DNA of 9,309 nucleotides from a bacterium (GCA_020626475.1 JAHKZT010000023.1:1-9309); one strand, 5' to 3'. Positions 1-5,928 are shown, numbered from the stretch's first letter. The notes: a model not told the origin generated them from the sequence alone. Translations and numbers: made by a program.

Positions 1-32
1 AAAAAAATCAGGCTATCGAGGCCTGATTTTTT
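1..32 (-). terminator. Rho-independent terminator of lepB
   Basis: The arms at 2-13 and 21-32 are perfectly complementary around a 7-nt loop (tatcgag). The GC-rich core CAGGC/GCCTG is flanked by an A-run on one side and a T-run on the other. Read on the minus strand the hairpin lies 14 nt past the lepB stop and ends in a U-tract, so it fits intrinsic termination of lepB. The symmetrical A/T flanks mean it could also stop a plus-strand transcript entering from the left. Confidence 0.85.
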
Positions 33-45
33 GTAGATTAATCAA

Positions 46-687
46 CTAGAAGAACCTGAGTCCAGTGAACGGGAATATGCGCATGACGGCAGGACCGATG
101 ATACGACAGAATGGTACTGTGCCTAGACCATTCCTCGAATCATAAGAGTTGGACCCCTCGCGATTGTCCCCAGAAACGAATAGCTCTCCTTCGGGAACAA
201 TAATATTGATATTTCCAGAAGTCTCAGCTTTTGGCCCATCTGTGTCGGATTTTCTGGTTGAATCATCTGGATGAAAGCCATCTGGATTCTCGTCATTATA
301 AACCGTCAAAACACCGTTATCTACTGTTACGCGCTCGCCAGGGAAAGCAATCACACGCTTAATAATATACTGATCTTTTACATCGGTAAGCGCATCGCAG
401 TTAGTAAGCGAAGTATTGCCGCCATTCGCAAAAACAATGACCTGACCGCGCTCCGGAATATACTCATGCTCGGCAAAATGTGCTAGGGACACTGGTACGC
501 GGTTTACAATGACGCGATCGCCGGACTTTAGAGTGTTTTCCATCGAGCCGCCAACAACACTATAACTCCTAAAAATAAACGAGTTTAGAACAAAAGTGCC
601 TAACGCTACGGCGCCAGCGAATATTAAGAAGTTGATAATATCCTTTAGGGCTGGATATTTTTGTGCGAAGCTTGGTTTTTGTTCCAT
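46..687 (-). CDS. lepB: Type I signal peptidase (S26 family)
   Basis: Membrane-bound serine/lysine protease that removes signal peptides from secreted preproteins on the outer face of the membrane. The 213-residue protein has one N-terminal membrane segment (about 17-36) and then the S26 boxes: GGSMENTL with catalytic Ser48, YIIKRVIAFPGE with the general base Lys110, and GDNREGSNSYDSRNGLG at 173-189. The length is typical of short single-span bacterial enzymes. Residues 131-160 form an acidic, serine-rich insertion between the lysine box and the GDN box. The ATG at 687 is supported by a positively charged start before the membrane segment and by an extended -10 box only 9 nt upstream. It stands alone, divergent from the 749 membrane protein and htrA, with its own terminator. 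Family assignment is secure. Confidence 0.96.
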   Translation of the reverse strand: MEQKPSFAQKYPALKDIINFLIFAGAVALGTFVLNSFIFRSYSVVGGSMENTLKSGDRVIVNRVPVSLAHFAEHEYIPERGQVIVFANGGNTSLTNCDALTDVKDQYIIKRVIAFPGERVTVDNGVLTVYNDENPDGFHPDDSTRKSDTDGPKAETSGNINIIVPEGELFVSGDNREGSNSYDSRNGLGTVPFCRIIGPAVMRIFPFTGLRFF

Positions 688-696
688 TACCTATCT

Positions 697-705
697 ATTT
701 TAGCA
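697..705 (-). promoter_or_regulatory. Extended -10 promoter of lepB
   Basis: On the minus strand this reads TGCTAAAAT, an extended -10 element. Nine nucleotides separate it from the lepB ATG, so transcription should start about 2-3 nt before the start codon. No TTGACA-like -35 is seen at the expected spacing. The AGG just before the ATG is too close to act as a normal Shine-Dalgarno. Predicted near-leaderless mRNA. Confidence 0.6.
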
Positions 706-709
706 TAAG

Positions 710-734
710 TAGCACGAAAAGGCTCTCCGTGCTA
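710..734. repeat. 7-bp inverted repeat in divergent promoter region
   Basis: TAGCACG (710-716) and CGTGCTA (728-734) are perfect inverted arms with an 11-nt spacer. The dyad sits between the two outward-facing -10 boxes, and its right arm runs into the -10 of the 749 gene. It could be an operator that controls lepB and the membrane protein/htrA unit together. That role is inferred from position only; there is no U-tract suggesting a terminator. Confidence 0.4.
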
Positions 735-741
735 AAATAAA
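723..741 (+). repeat. 19-nt exact direct repeat, copy 1 (promoter element)
   Basis: The sequence ctctccgtgctaaaataaa occurs here and again at 5929-5947. In both copies it contains the extended -10 and ends shortly before the ATG. Identity extends well upstream of the -10 box, so it may hold a shared regulatory sequence as well as the polymerase contact. Confidence 0.6.
730..738 (+). promoter_or_regulatory. Extended -10 promoter of the 749 membrane gene and htrA
   Basis: TGCTAAAAT lies 10 nt before the ATG at 749, so the predicted transcript has a 5' leader of only about 4 nt. It is part of a 19-nt stretch (723-741) repeated exactly before the aminopeptidase gene. No -35 consensus is present. 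Confidence 0.6.
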
Positions 742-748
742 TAGAGCT

Positions 749-1534
749 ATGGCAGATTATATCGCACTTCGCAAAGGGCGCAACGCGCTCAGTACAGTCC
801 TACATATTATTCTGAATATTGCACTTGCTGTTTTTTCAACTGCGCTAACCGTTATTAGCGGCAACTGGGTTTTTGGCGTTTTGCTCGTATTACTATCGAA
901 GTGGCGTATTGTGGCTGTTCGCCCGCGTTACTGGTGGACAAATCTTAAAGCAAACCTAGTCGATTTAACCGTCGGTATTAGTCTAGCTCTTCTTGTTTAC
1001 ATTGCTGGAAAAGATTTTAATATTTGGCATGTAATACTTACCGCTGTTTATGCTATCTGGTTAGTTGGTATTAAACCGCGCAGCGAAACGATCATGACGG
1101 AATTCCAGGCAATGTTTGCGATATTCTTTGGTACTTTCGCTACAACCTTAATCTGTTCGCAGTTTGACCCAATTGTTGGTGTGGCCCTGAGCTTCGTTAT
1201 CGGCTACGGCGCTAGCCGTCACGTGCTCATGCAGAGCGATGACCGCGATTTTAATCTAATGACCTTTATCTGCGGAATTCTGTTGGCTGAGATGAGTTGG
1301 ATTTTTTATCATTGGTCTATCGTCTATAGTTTCAGCGAGGCTACGACTCTTGTCGTGCCTCAGCTTCCGATTGCGGCAAGTATCTTATTCTTCCTCTTCG
1401 CGAGAGGTTATAAATCTGCATTGCTGCACGATGGCAAGATTCGCGCAGACGATATTGTGGTGCCAGCGCTATTTTCAGTTTTGATTATGTTTGTAATGAT
1501 ATTCTTCTTCTCAGTCGCAAGCTTTAATGTTTAA
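749..1534 (+). CDS. Polytopic membrane protein, function unknown
   Basis: A 261-residue, strongly hydrophobic protein that I cannot assign to a family. By eye there are about eight or nine membrane segments, near residues 15-36, 39-55, 68-87, 92-108, 119-138, 142-156, 168-188, 200-219 and 236-258. Short basic loops such as KWRIVAVRPRYWW (51-63) and KPR (109-111) suggest cytoplasmic positions, and an acidic loop QSDDRD lies at 162-167. There is no signal peptide and no recognisable catalytic motif. The ATG at 749 follows the extended -10 closely and has no Shine-Dalgarno, so translation is probably leaderless. The stop is 23 nt before htrA with no terminator between, so the two genes are likely co-transcribed. 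Partnership with the protease (substrate, regulator or adaptor) is possible but unsupported. The gene is clearly coding; the function is unknown. Confidence 0.88.
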   Translation: MADYIALRKGRNALSTVLHIILNIALAVFSTALTVISGNWVFGVLLVLLSKWRIVAVRPRYWWTNLKANLVDLTVGISLALLVYIAGKDFNIWHVILTAVYAIWLVGIKPRSETIMTEFQAMFAIFFGTFATTLICSQFDPIVGVALSFVIGYGASRHVLMQSDDRDFNLMTFICGILLAEMSWIFYHWSIVYSFSEATTLVVPQLPIAASILFFLFARGYKSALLHDGKIRADDIVVPALFSVLIMFVMIFFFSVASFNV

Positions 1535-1545
1535 TTCGTTTCAAT

Positions 1546-1553
1546 AAGGAGGT
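1546..1553 (+). promoter_or_regulatory. Strong Shine-Dalgarno deciding the htrA GTG start
   Basis: AAGGAGGT ends 4 nt before GTG 1558. This near-perfect ribosome binding site supports the GTG start over the downstream ATG at 1630. It contrasts with the leaderless starts of the first genes of transcription units in this window. Confidence 0.85.
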
Positions 1554-1557
1554 AAAG

Positions 1558-2811
1558 GTGGAAAACGAAAAACAAGAACAACAAAAAGAACAAGATTGGC
1601 GTAATTATGCGTCTAATTCTGGAACTACTATGAAGAAAGACACTAATGTTGTTGCTGCGGAACGAACGACCCGTGGTCGCAACGGCGGCATCATTGCCTT
1701 GGCAGTCGTGTCGCTACTAATCGGTGCTGCGGGCTTAGCTTTTGGCATTATTGCGTTCTTTGGCAATAACCAGTCCTCGAACTCTACTGAAACAGTATCT
1801 GCCGATGGTTACTATTCCGGCAATTCGGTTGAATTCGAGGATACTTCGATTGCTAGCATTGTTAGTAAAGTCACTCCGGCAGTCGTTTCGATTATTTCCG
1901 AAACTAGAAGCTCCGGCTACTCCTTATTCTTTGGCTCTGGCACTTCGCAATCGGCTGGCACTGGTATGATTGTAAGTTCCGATGGCTATGTTTTAACAAA
2001 CAAACATGTTATAGAAGGTGCTTCGAAAGTCCAAGTTGTCACTAGCTCTGGTGATACTTATGACGACGTAGATATTGTTGGCGAGGATCCGCTAAATGAC
2101 GTTGCATATCTAAAAATTAATGGCGCAAAAGATTTGCCAACCATTACGCTTGGCGATTCGAAATCGATTGCGGTCGGTCAGCCGGTCTTGGCAATCGGTA
2201 ACGCGCTTGGCGTATATCAGAACTCAGTCACGCAGGGTATTATTTCTGGCACCGGACGTTCGGTTACTGCTAGCGACTCAAATGGCAGTAACTCGGAGAC
2301 TTTAACTGACATGCTCCAGACTGATGCAGCAATTAATCCAGGTAATTCTGGCGGTCCTTTAGTAAACGCGGCCGGTGACGTTATTGGCATTAATACCGCT
2401 GTTTCGACTTCTGCTAACGGGCTTGGTTTTGCTATTCCTATTTCTGCTACCAAGGGTATGCTCAAGCGTATCATGGAAGATGGTAAGGCTGAGCGTGCAT
2501 ATCTTGGATTGACCTATATTGCGGTTACTGCTGAGGTCGCAAAAGAAGCGAAACTATCCGTAACGCATGGAGCGTATATTTATAATAATTCTAGCCGTTC
2601 TGGCGAAGCTATCGTCAAAAATGGCCCTGCAGACAAAGCGGGCATTAAGACCGGTGATGTTATTACGAAGGTGGGCAATATTGAAGTCGGTCGCGCTGGT
2701 TCGATCTCGACTCTGATAGGCGAGTATAAGGTCGGCGATACGGTTCAGCTAACTTATGTTCGTGACGGAAAGGAAAATACGACGAAGGTCACATTGGAAG
2801 CGTATAAATAG
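1558..2811 (+). CDS. htrA: HtrA/DegP-type membrane-anchored serine protease with PDZ domain
   Basis: Trypsin-like (S1C) protease that degrades or processes misfolded extracytoplasmic proteins. The 417-residue protein starts with a glutamine/lysine/glutamate-rich cytoplasmic tail (1-42), then one membrane segment (about 43-68) and a Ser/Asn/Thr-rich linker. The protease domain spans about 97-305. The triad is His150 (LTNKHVI), Asp181 (DPLNDVAYLKI) and Ser264 (NPGNSGGPL). One PDZ domain follows at about 312-415, with the GLTY carboxylate-loop region and the AGIKTGDVI motif at 361-369. One PDZ and a signal anchor match the HtrA/HtrB-type architecture of Gram-positives. The start is GTG with a strong Shine-Dalgarno. 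It is second in a unit with the 749 membrane protein and is followed by a terminator. Next to lepB across the divergent promoter, it suggests an envelope quality-control locus. Confident in family; substrates unknown. Confidence 0.95.
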   Translation: MENEKQEQQKEQDWRNYASNSGTTMKKDTNVVAAERTTRGRNGGIIALAVVSLLIGAAGLAFGIIAFFGNNQSSNSTETVSADGYYSGNSVEFEDTSIASIVSKVTPAVVSIISETRSSGYSLFFGSGTSQSAGTGMIVSSDGYVLTNKHVIEGASKVQVVTSSGDTYDDVDIVGEDPLNDVAYLKINGAKDLPTITLGDSKSIAVGQPVLAIGNALGVYQNSVTQGIISGTGRSVTASDSNGSNSETLTDMLQTDAAINPGNSGGPLVNAAGDVIGINTAVSTSANGLGFAIPISATKGMLKRIMEDGKAERAYLGLTYIAVTAEVAKEAKLSVTHGAYIYNNSSRSGEAIVKNGPADKAGIKTGDVITKVGNIEVGRAGSISTLIGEYKVGDTVQLTYVRDGKENTTKVTLEAYK

Positions 2812-2831
2812 TTTTAGAAAAAAGTAAAAGC

Positions 2832-2858
2832 GGCCGCACGTTATGTGCGGCCTTTTTT
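2832..2858 (+). terminator. Rho-independent terminator after htrA
   Basis: GGCCGCAC (2832-2839) pairs perfectly with GTGCGGCC (2845-2852) around the loop gttat, followed by six T's. It lies 20 nt past the htrA stop. The opposite strand has a weaker, interrupted T-run, so it may also help stop the convergent gene at 2891-3178. Confidence 0.92.
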
Positions 2859-2905
2859 AAGGAGGTAAAAGAACCATGACTTTAGCTCTCTTACTTGCTG
2901 GATGA
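2859..2905 (+). other. Orphan strong Shine-Dalgarno plus 9-codon micro-ORF
   Basis: AAGGAGGT (2859-2866) begins directly after the htrA terminator T-run and is followed by ATG at 2876. The frame reads MTLALLLAG and stops with TGA at 2903-2905, overlapping the antisense 3' end of the 2891-3178 gene. The ribosome site shares the 12-nt stretch taaggaggtaaa with the htrA site. No promoter is visible after the terminator. It could be a micropeptide, a remnant of a lost gene, or chance. I do not call it a gene. Confidence 0.25.
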
Positions 2906-3178
2906 ATTGGCGAGTTCCTTCTCGAGTTCAGCGATTCTTTTCTGTGCGCTCTTAAGCTGTTTACTCTTCGAGCAATAAGCGTCGAGGATCTCAAGAACAA
3001 GGTTATTGCTGATCGATACGCGCTCGCCATGATCGCGCAGTATTCTGCGCAACTTGGTGGTCATCAGTGTGCCGTCGTACGTAATAATATTAGGATCTGT
3101 TTCCGTGGCGCGCTGACTAGTATTCCACTTGTCTAAGGGCTTCTTCGTGATCATCACGGATGAACTGCTTGTCTTCAT
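2891..3178 (-). CDS. Small predicted coiled-coil protein, function unknown
   Basis: A 95-residue protein with no family that I recognise. The N-terminus is Ser/Thr/Lys-rich and probably flexible (1-40). Residues 41-70 look helical (LRRILRDHGERVS, then a leucine/isoleucine-rich stretch). Residues 71-91 are a charged heptad-like helix (KQLKSAQKRIAELEKELA) typical of a short coiled coil. There is no signal peptide or membrane segment, so it is likely cytoplasmic and oligomeric. The ATG at 3178 follows an AAAGGCAGG Shine-Dalgarno-like stretch with about 9 nt spacing. It is transcribed opposite to both neighbours, converging on the htrA terminator and diverging from rpsB. Residue composition and ribosome site support a real gene, but homology is untested. 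Confidence 0.68.
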   Translation of the reverse strand: MKTSSSSVMITKKPLDKWNTSQRATETDPNIITYDGTLMTTKLRRILRDHGERVSISNNLVLEILDAYCSKSKQLKSAQKRIAELEKELANSSSK

Positions 3179-3231
3179 TCATGCATACCTGCCTTTCTAA
3201 AAAGTACAACAAATAATTGTCGGATTGCTAT

Positions 3232-3240
3232 ACTTTATCA
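3232..3240 (-). promoter_or_regulatory. Possible extended -10 for the 2891-3178 gene
   Basis: On the minus strand this reads TGATAAAGT, one base off the TGnTAAAAT boxes seen elsewhere in the window. It would give a leader of about 47 nt carrying the Shine-Dalgarno. No good -35 is seen. The plus strand of the same interval has TGCTATACT (3226-3234), so strand assignment is uncertain. Confidence 0.3.
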
Positions 3241-3278
3241 TAAAAACAACAAAAAGTCTAGCGGCACGCCAAAGAGTG

Positions 3279-3287
3279 TGATATAAT
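3279..3287 (+). promoter_or_regulatory. Extended -10 promoter of rpsB-tsf
   Basis: TGATATAAT is an extended -10 with a perfect TATAAT hexamer. Transcription should start near 3294, giving a leader of about 50 nt. No clear -35 is seen 17 nt upstream. Unlike the other promoters here, it leaves room for a leader with a Shine-Dalgarno. Confidence 0.65.
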
Positions 3288-3314
3288 TAGCGAGTAATTA
3301 ATTTTAACGAAACA

Positions 3315-3334
3315 GCTACTATGTAGCAAAGGAG
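3315..3334 (+). promoter_or_regulatory. rpsB leader hairpin abutting the ribosome binding site
   Basis: GCTAC (3315-3319) pairs with GTAGC (3323-3327) around a 3-nt loop, and AAAGGAG (3328-3334) follows at once. The loop and right arm also contain ATG-TAG (3321-3326), a start-stop pair. The hairpin could modulate access to the rpsB ribosome site or serve S2 autoregulation, but the stem is short and this is inference. Confidence 0.35.
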
Positions 3335-3344
3335 AAGGTAGAAG

Positions 3345-4043
3345 ATGCCTGTACAAGCAGATATCAAGGAGCTTCTTGCTGCTGGCGCACATTTTGGTCA
3401 TAAGACCAGTCGCTGGCACCCAAAGATGGCTCCATACATCCACAGCAAGCGCGAAGGCGCACATATTATTAATCTCGAAAAGACCGTTGAGGCTTTGGAC
3501 ATTGCTTTGCCAGAAATGACCAAGCTTGCCGCTAAGGGTAAAAAGATTCTTTTCGTTGGCACCAAGAAACAACTCAAAGATACCGTTAAGGAAGTCGCTG
3601 AGTCTGTCGATATGCCATATGTAACCGTTCGTTGGGTTGGCGGTATGCTTACTAACGTTGAGACTGTTACTAAGCAGATTCGCAAGCTCAAGGATCTCGA
3701 ACGCCGCATGGCTTCCGGTGAACTTGAGAAGCGTTATAACAAGCTTGAAGTTCAGCGTTTCCAGGAAGAAATCGATGTTCTTAATGAACGCTATGGCGGT
3801 ATCAAGGATATGGCAGAACAGCCAGTCGCAGTTATCGTTACTGATATGATTCAGGACAAGAACGCGGTTAAGGAAGCTAAGACTCTTAATATTCCTGTCT
3901 TCGCGATCTGTGATACTAATACTGATCCAAGCGAGATTGAATTCCCGATCCCAGCTAACGACGACGCTATTAAGTCCGTCAAACTTATTCTTGAATACTT
4001 TGCTGCAGCTATCAAAGAAGGCAAAGCAAAAATCGCAAAATAA
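3345..4043 (+). CDS. rpsB: 30S ribosomal protein S2
   Basis: S2 binds late to the 30S subunit at the head-body junction and helps recruit S1 where S1 exists. The 232-residue protein shows the family signatures in order: GAHFGHKTSRWHPKMAPYI at 14-32, FVGTKKQ at 70-76, the RWVGGMLTN motif at 96-104, a charged helical coiled-coil hairpin at about 110-150, and the C-terminal DTNTDPSEIEFPIPANDDAI at 190-209. Length is near the usual 230-260, with a short lysine-rich tail. The ATG at 3345 is supported by AAAGGAGAAGG upstream and by S2's normal N-terminus. It is followed after 21 nt by tsf, the conserved bacterial rpsB-tsf pairing. Assignment is secure. Confidence 0.98.
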   Translation: MPVQADIKELLAAGAHFGHKTSRWHPKMAPYIHSKREGAHIINLEKTVEALDIALPEMTKLAAKGKKILFVGTKKQLKDTVKEVAESVDMPYVTVRWVGGMLTNVETVTKQIRKLKDLERRMASGELEKRYNKLEVQRFQEEIDVLNERYGGIKDMAEQPVAVIVTDMIQDKNAVKEAKTLNIPVFAICDTNTDPSEIEFPIPANDDAIKSVKLILEYFAAAIKEGKAKIAK

Positions 4044-4064
4044 TTAGTAAAAAGGAGCTATAAA

Positions 4065-4655
4065 ATGGCTGAAATCAGCATTGAATCAATCAAAAAACTC
4101 AAAGAGCTCTCCGGTGTGGGTCTTACTGATGCAAAGAAGGCGCTCGTAGAAGCTGATGGCGATTTCGATAAAGCCCTCAAAGCTATGCGCGAAAAGGGTT
4201 TAACCAAGGCAGAAAAACGCGGTGATCGTGAAACTCGCGAAGGTATCATTGACGCTTATGTCCATGATGGTCGCCTCGGTGCAATCGTTGAAGTCAACTG
4301 TGAGACTAGCTTCGTCGCAAAGACTGACGAATTCAAGACTCTCGCACATCAGATCGCAATGCAGATCGCTTCTATGAACCCACTTTATGTTAGCGAAGCT
4401 GACATTCCAGCAGAGGTCAAGGAAGCAAAGATGAAAGAACTCGAAGCTAACTTCAAGGGTCCAGAAAAGATGAAAGAGCAAATCCTTGAAGGTCAGGCAA
4501 AGAAGGCCTTCTCTGACAAGGTCCTCATGAACCAGCCTTACATCCTTGATGATTCCAAGACTGTTGAACAGTTCATTAAGGAAGCTATTGCAAAGACTGG
4601 CGAAAACATCACTGTTAAGCAGTTTAAGCGCATCGAGCTTGGTGTTACCGAGTAA
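4065..4655 (+). CDS. tsf: Translation elongation factor Ts (short form)
   Basis: EF-Ts is the nucleotide exchange factor that releases GDP from EF-Tu. At 196 residues it is the short form, like that of Thermus thermophilus and unlike the roughly 283-residue E. coli protein, lacking most of the duplicated core. The N-terminal UBA-like domain (about 5-42) carries ELSGVGLTDAKKAL. The core has GAIVEVNCETSFVAKTDEF at 72-90, then a helical insert (about 112-155) and the closing VKQFKRIELG. One oddity is that the EF-Tu-contacting TDFV motif reads TSFV (81-84), with Ser82 in place of the usual Asp; the Phe is kept. The ATG at 4065 has AAAGGAG at 4051-4057. It is second in the rpsB-tsf operon and is followed by a strong terminator. 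Confidence 0.97.
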   Translation: MAEISIESIKKLKELSGVGLTDAKKALVEADGDFDKALKAMREKGLTKAEKRGDRETREGIIDAYVHDGRLGAIVEVNCETSFVAKTDEFKTLAHQIAMQIASMNPLYVSEADIPAEVKEAKMKELEANFKGPEKMKEQILEGQAKKAFSDKVLMNQPYILDDSKTVEQFIKEAIAKTGENITVKQFKRIELGVTE

Positions 4656-4665
4656 TAAGTGCTTT

Positions 4666-4695
4666 AAAAAAGAAGTCCTACGGGGCTTCTTTTTT
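4666..4695 (+). terminator. Rho-independent terminator of rpsB-tsf
   Basis: GAAGTCC (4672-4678) pairs with GGGCTTC (4683-4689, one T-G wobble) around the tetraloop tacg, extended by A-run/T-run pairing and ending in T's. The C(UACG)G loop belongs to the very stable UNCG class. The stem occupies the -35 region of the ackA promoter, so the two signals overlap. Confidence 0.9.
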
Positions 4696-4701
4696 ATGAG
4701 A

Positions 4702-4710
4702 TGTTATAAT
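4702..4710 (+). promoter_or_regulatory. Extended -10 promoter of ackA
   Basis: TGTTATAAT lies exactly 6 nt before ATG 4717, so the predicted first transcribed base is the A of the start codon. The -35 position falls within the tsf terminator stem and shows no consensus. There is no Shine-Dalgarno. Predicted leaderless mRNA. Confidence 0.65.
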
Positions 4711-4716
4711 ATTGCT

Positions 4717-5913
4717 ATGAGCAAACTTATTTTGATTACCAACCCGGGCAGCGCCAGTCGTAAATATGCGCTTTATGATGGCGACCAACTCTTAGCGCAA
4801 CTTCACTTTGAATACGTCGGCAAGAAAGTTGTCTGTACTCTCAAAGATGATAAAGGCAACAAAAAAGATATTAAGACTGCAATTAAAGATTTAAATGAAG
4901 CTATCGCTGATGTTCCTCGTATTCTCAAAGAAGAGGAGTACACTTCCGAACAGCACAAGCTTGAAGCGGTTGTTGTCCGTATCGTCGCTCCTGGTGATTA
5001 CTTCACGAAAGATCATGTTGTTGACGATGAATATATGAAACAACTTAAGATTGCAGAAAAGCGTAATCCGATCCATGTTCCTACTACTGCGAATGAAATT
5101 CGCGGTATTCGTGAATCATTTGCTGACGTGAAGATTATTTCCGTTTCTGACTCTGCTTTCCACTGGGAAAAGCCTGATACGATGAAATATTATAGCTTTG
5201 ATATGGAGCTTGCGGATAAGACTGAGATTAAGCGCTATGGTTATCATGGTCTTTCTTATGCATTCATTTCTCGCTACATGAAAGAGCAGGGTATTCTTCC
5301 AGAAAAGCTCGTTGCTATGCACCTTGGTTCTGGCTCCAGCGTATCCGCTATCTTTGACGGTAAAGCAATGGATAACTCTATGGGCTACACGCCGCTCGAA
5401 GGCGTTGCGATGTCTACTCGTGTCGGTACAATTGACGCTGCAGCCGCACTCGGCCTAAAGAAAGAGCTCAAGATTGAAAGCGATGAAGAATTCCTTCTTT
5501 ATCTCAACAAGAAGTGTGGCCTTCTTGGCCTTTCCGGCGCATCAGACGACATGCGCGAGATTATCCAAAAGCGTGACGAGGGTGATCTTCGTGCAACGAT
5601 GGCGCATTCGATTTTCGTTTATCGTATTCAGGCGTATGTCGGCCAGATGGCGGCAAGTCTTGGCGGCTGTGATGCGCTTGTCTTTGCTGGTACTATCGGT
5701 GAACGTTCCGACGAGATTCGCCGCTTCGTTACCCAGAAGATGGGCTATCTTGGTTTTAAGCTCGACAACGAAAAGAACGAAAATCCGGTCTTTGAAGGCC
5801 GTCACGCGATTATCTCTACTTCAGATAGCAAGCCTATTTACATCGTTATGACCGACGAAACTGATCAAATGATTTATCGTGCCCAGGCTCTACTAGCTGA
5901 AGAAGCTGAATAA
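4717..5913 (+). CDS. ackA: Acetate kinase (divergent)
   Basis: Catalyses acetyl phosphate + ADP to acetate + ATP, the substrate-level phosphorylation step of acetate fermentation. The 398-residue length matches the family (about 400). Starting at ATG 4717 aligns the N-terminus with the phosphate-binding motif: NPGSASRKY at 9-17 for the usual NAGSSSLKY. The catalytic set is kept: Asn9, Ser12/Ser14, Arg88, Asp145 (SDSAFH), His177 (RYGYHGLS), Arg235 (MSTRVG) and Glu381 (TDET). Motifs PLEGVAM, LNKKCGLLGLSG and the ATP-site HLGSGSS are recognisable. Several normally invariant positions differ: RVVHGGE reads RIVAPGD, GNG reads GSG, and GGIGEN reads GTIGER. An in-frame upstream extension to 4546 would run back through tsf and its terminator and is rejected. 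No phosphotransacetylase gene is in the window. ASKHA-family acetate kinase is secure; substrate specificity is less so. Confidence 0.93.
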   Translation: MSKLILITNPGSASRKYALYDGDQLLAQLHFEYVGKKVVCTLKDDKGNKKDIKTAIKDLNEAIADVPRILKEEEYTSEQHKLEAVVVRIVAPGDYFTKDHVVDDEYMKQLKIAEKRNPIHVPTTANEIRGIRESFADVKIISVSDSAFHWEKPDTMKYYSFDMELADKTEIKRYGYHGLSYAFISRYMKEQGILPEKLVAMHLGSGSSVSAIFDGKAMDNSMGYTPLEGVAMSTRVGTIDAAAALGLKKELKIESDEEFLLYLNKKCGLLGLSGASDDMREIIQKRDEGDLRATMAHSIFVYRIQAYVGQMAASLGGCDALVFAGTIGERSDEIRRFVTQKMGYLGFKLDNEKNENPVFEGRHAIISTSDSKPIYIVMTDETDQMIYRAQALLAEEAE

Positions 5914-5928
5914 TCATAAGCATATAGT

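Noticed and set aside
3226..3234. TGCTATACT as a second plus-strand promoter for rpsB
   Set aside because: It is a plausible extended -10, but TGATATAAT at 3279-3287 is closer and stronger, and the same bases on the other strand may serve the 2891-3178 gene. It cannot be resolved from sequence.
4546..4716. In-frame upstream extension of the acetate kinase frame, adding 57 residues
   Set aside because: It would overlap tsf and read through the tsf terminator and the TATAAT box. The family N-terminus (phosphate-binding NPGSAS) aligns with the ATG at 4717.
5542..5805. Long antisense frames within ackA, pepN, rpsB, tsf and htrA
   Set aside because: Compositions look like shadows of the sense genes, with no ribosome sites or promoters in suitable places. 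The sense frames carry clear conserved motifs.
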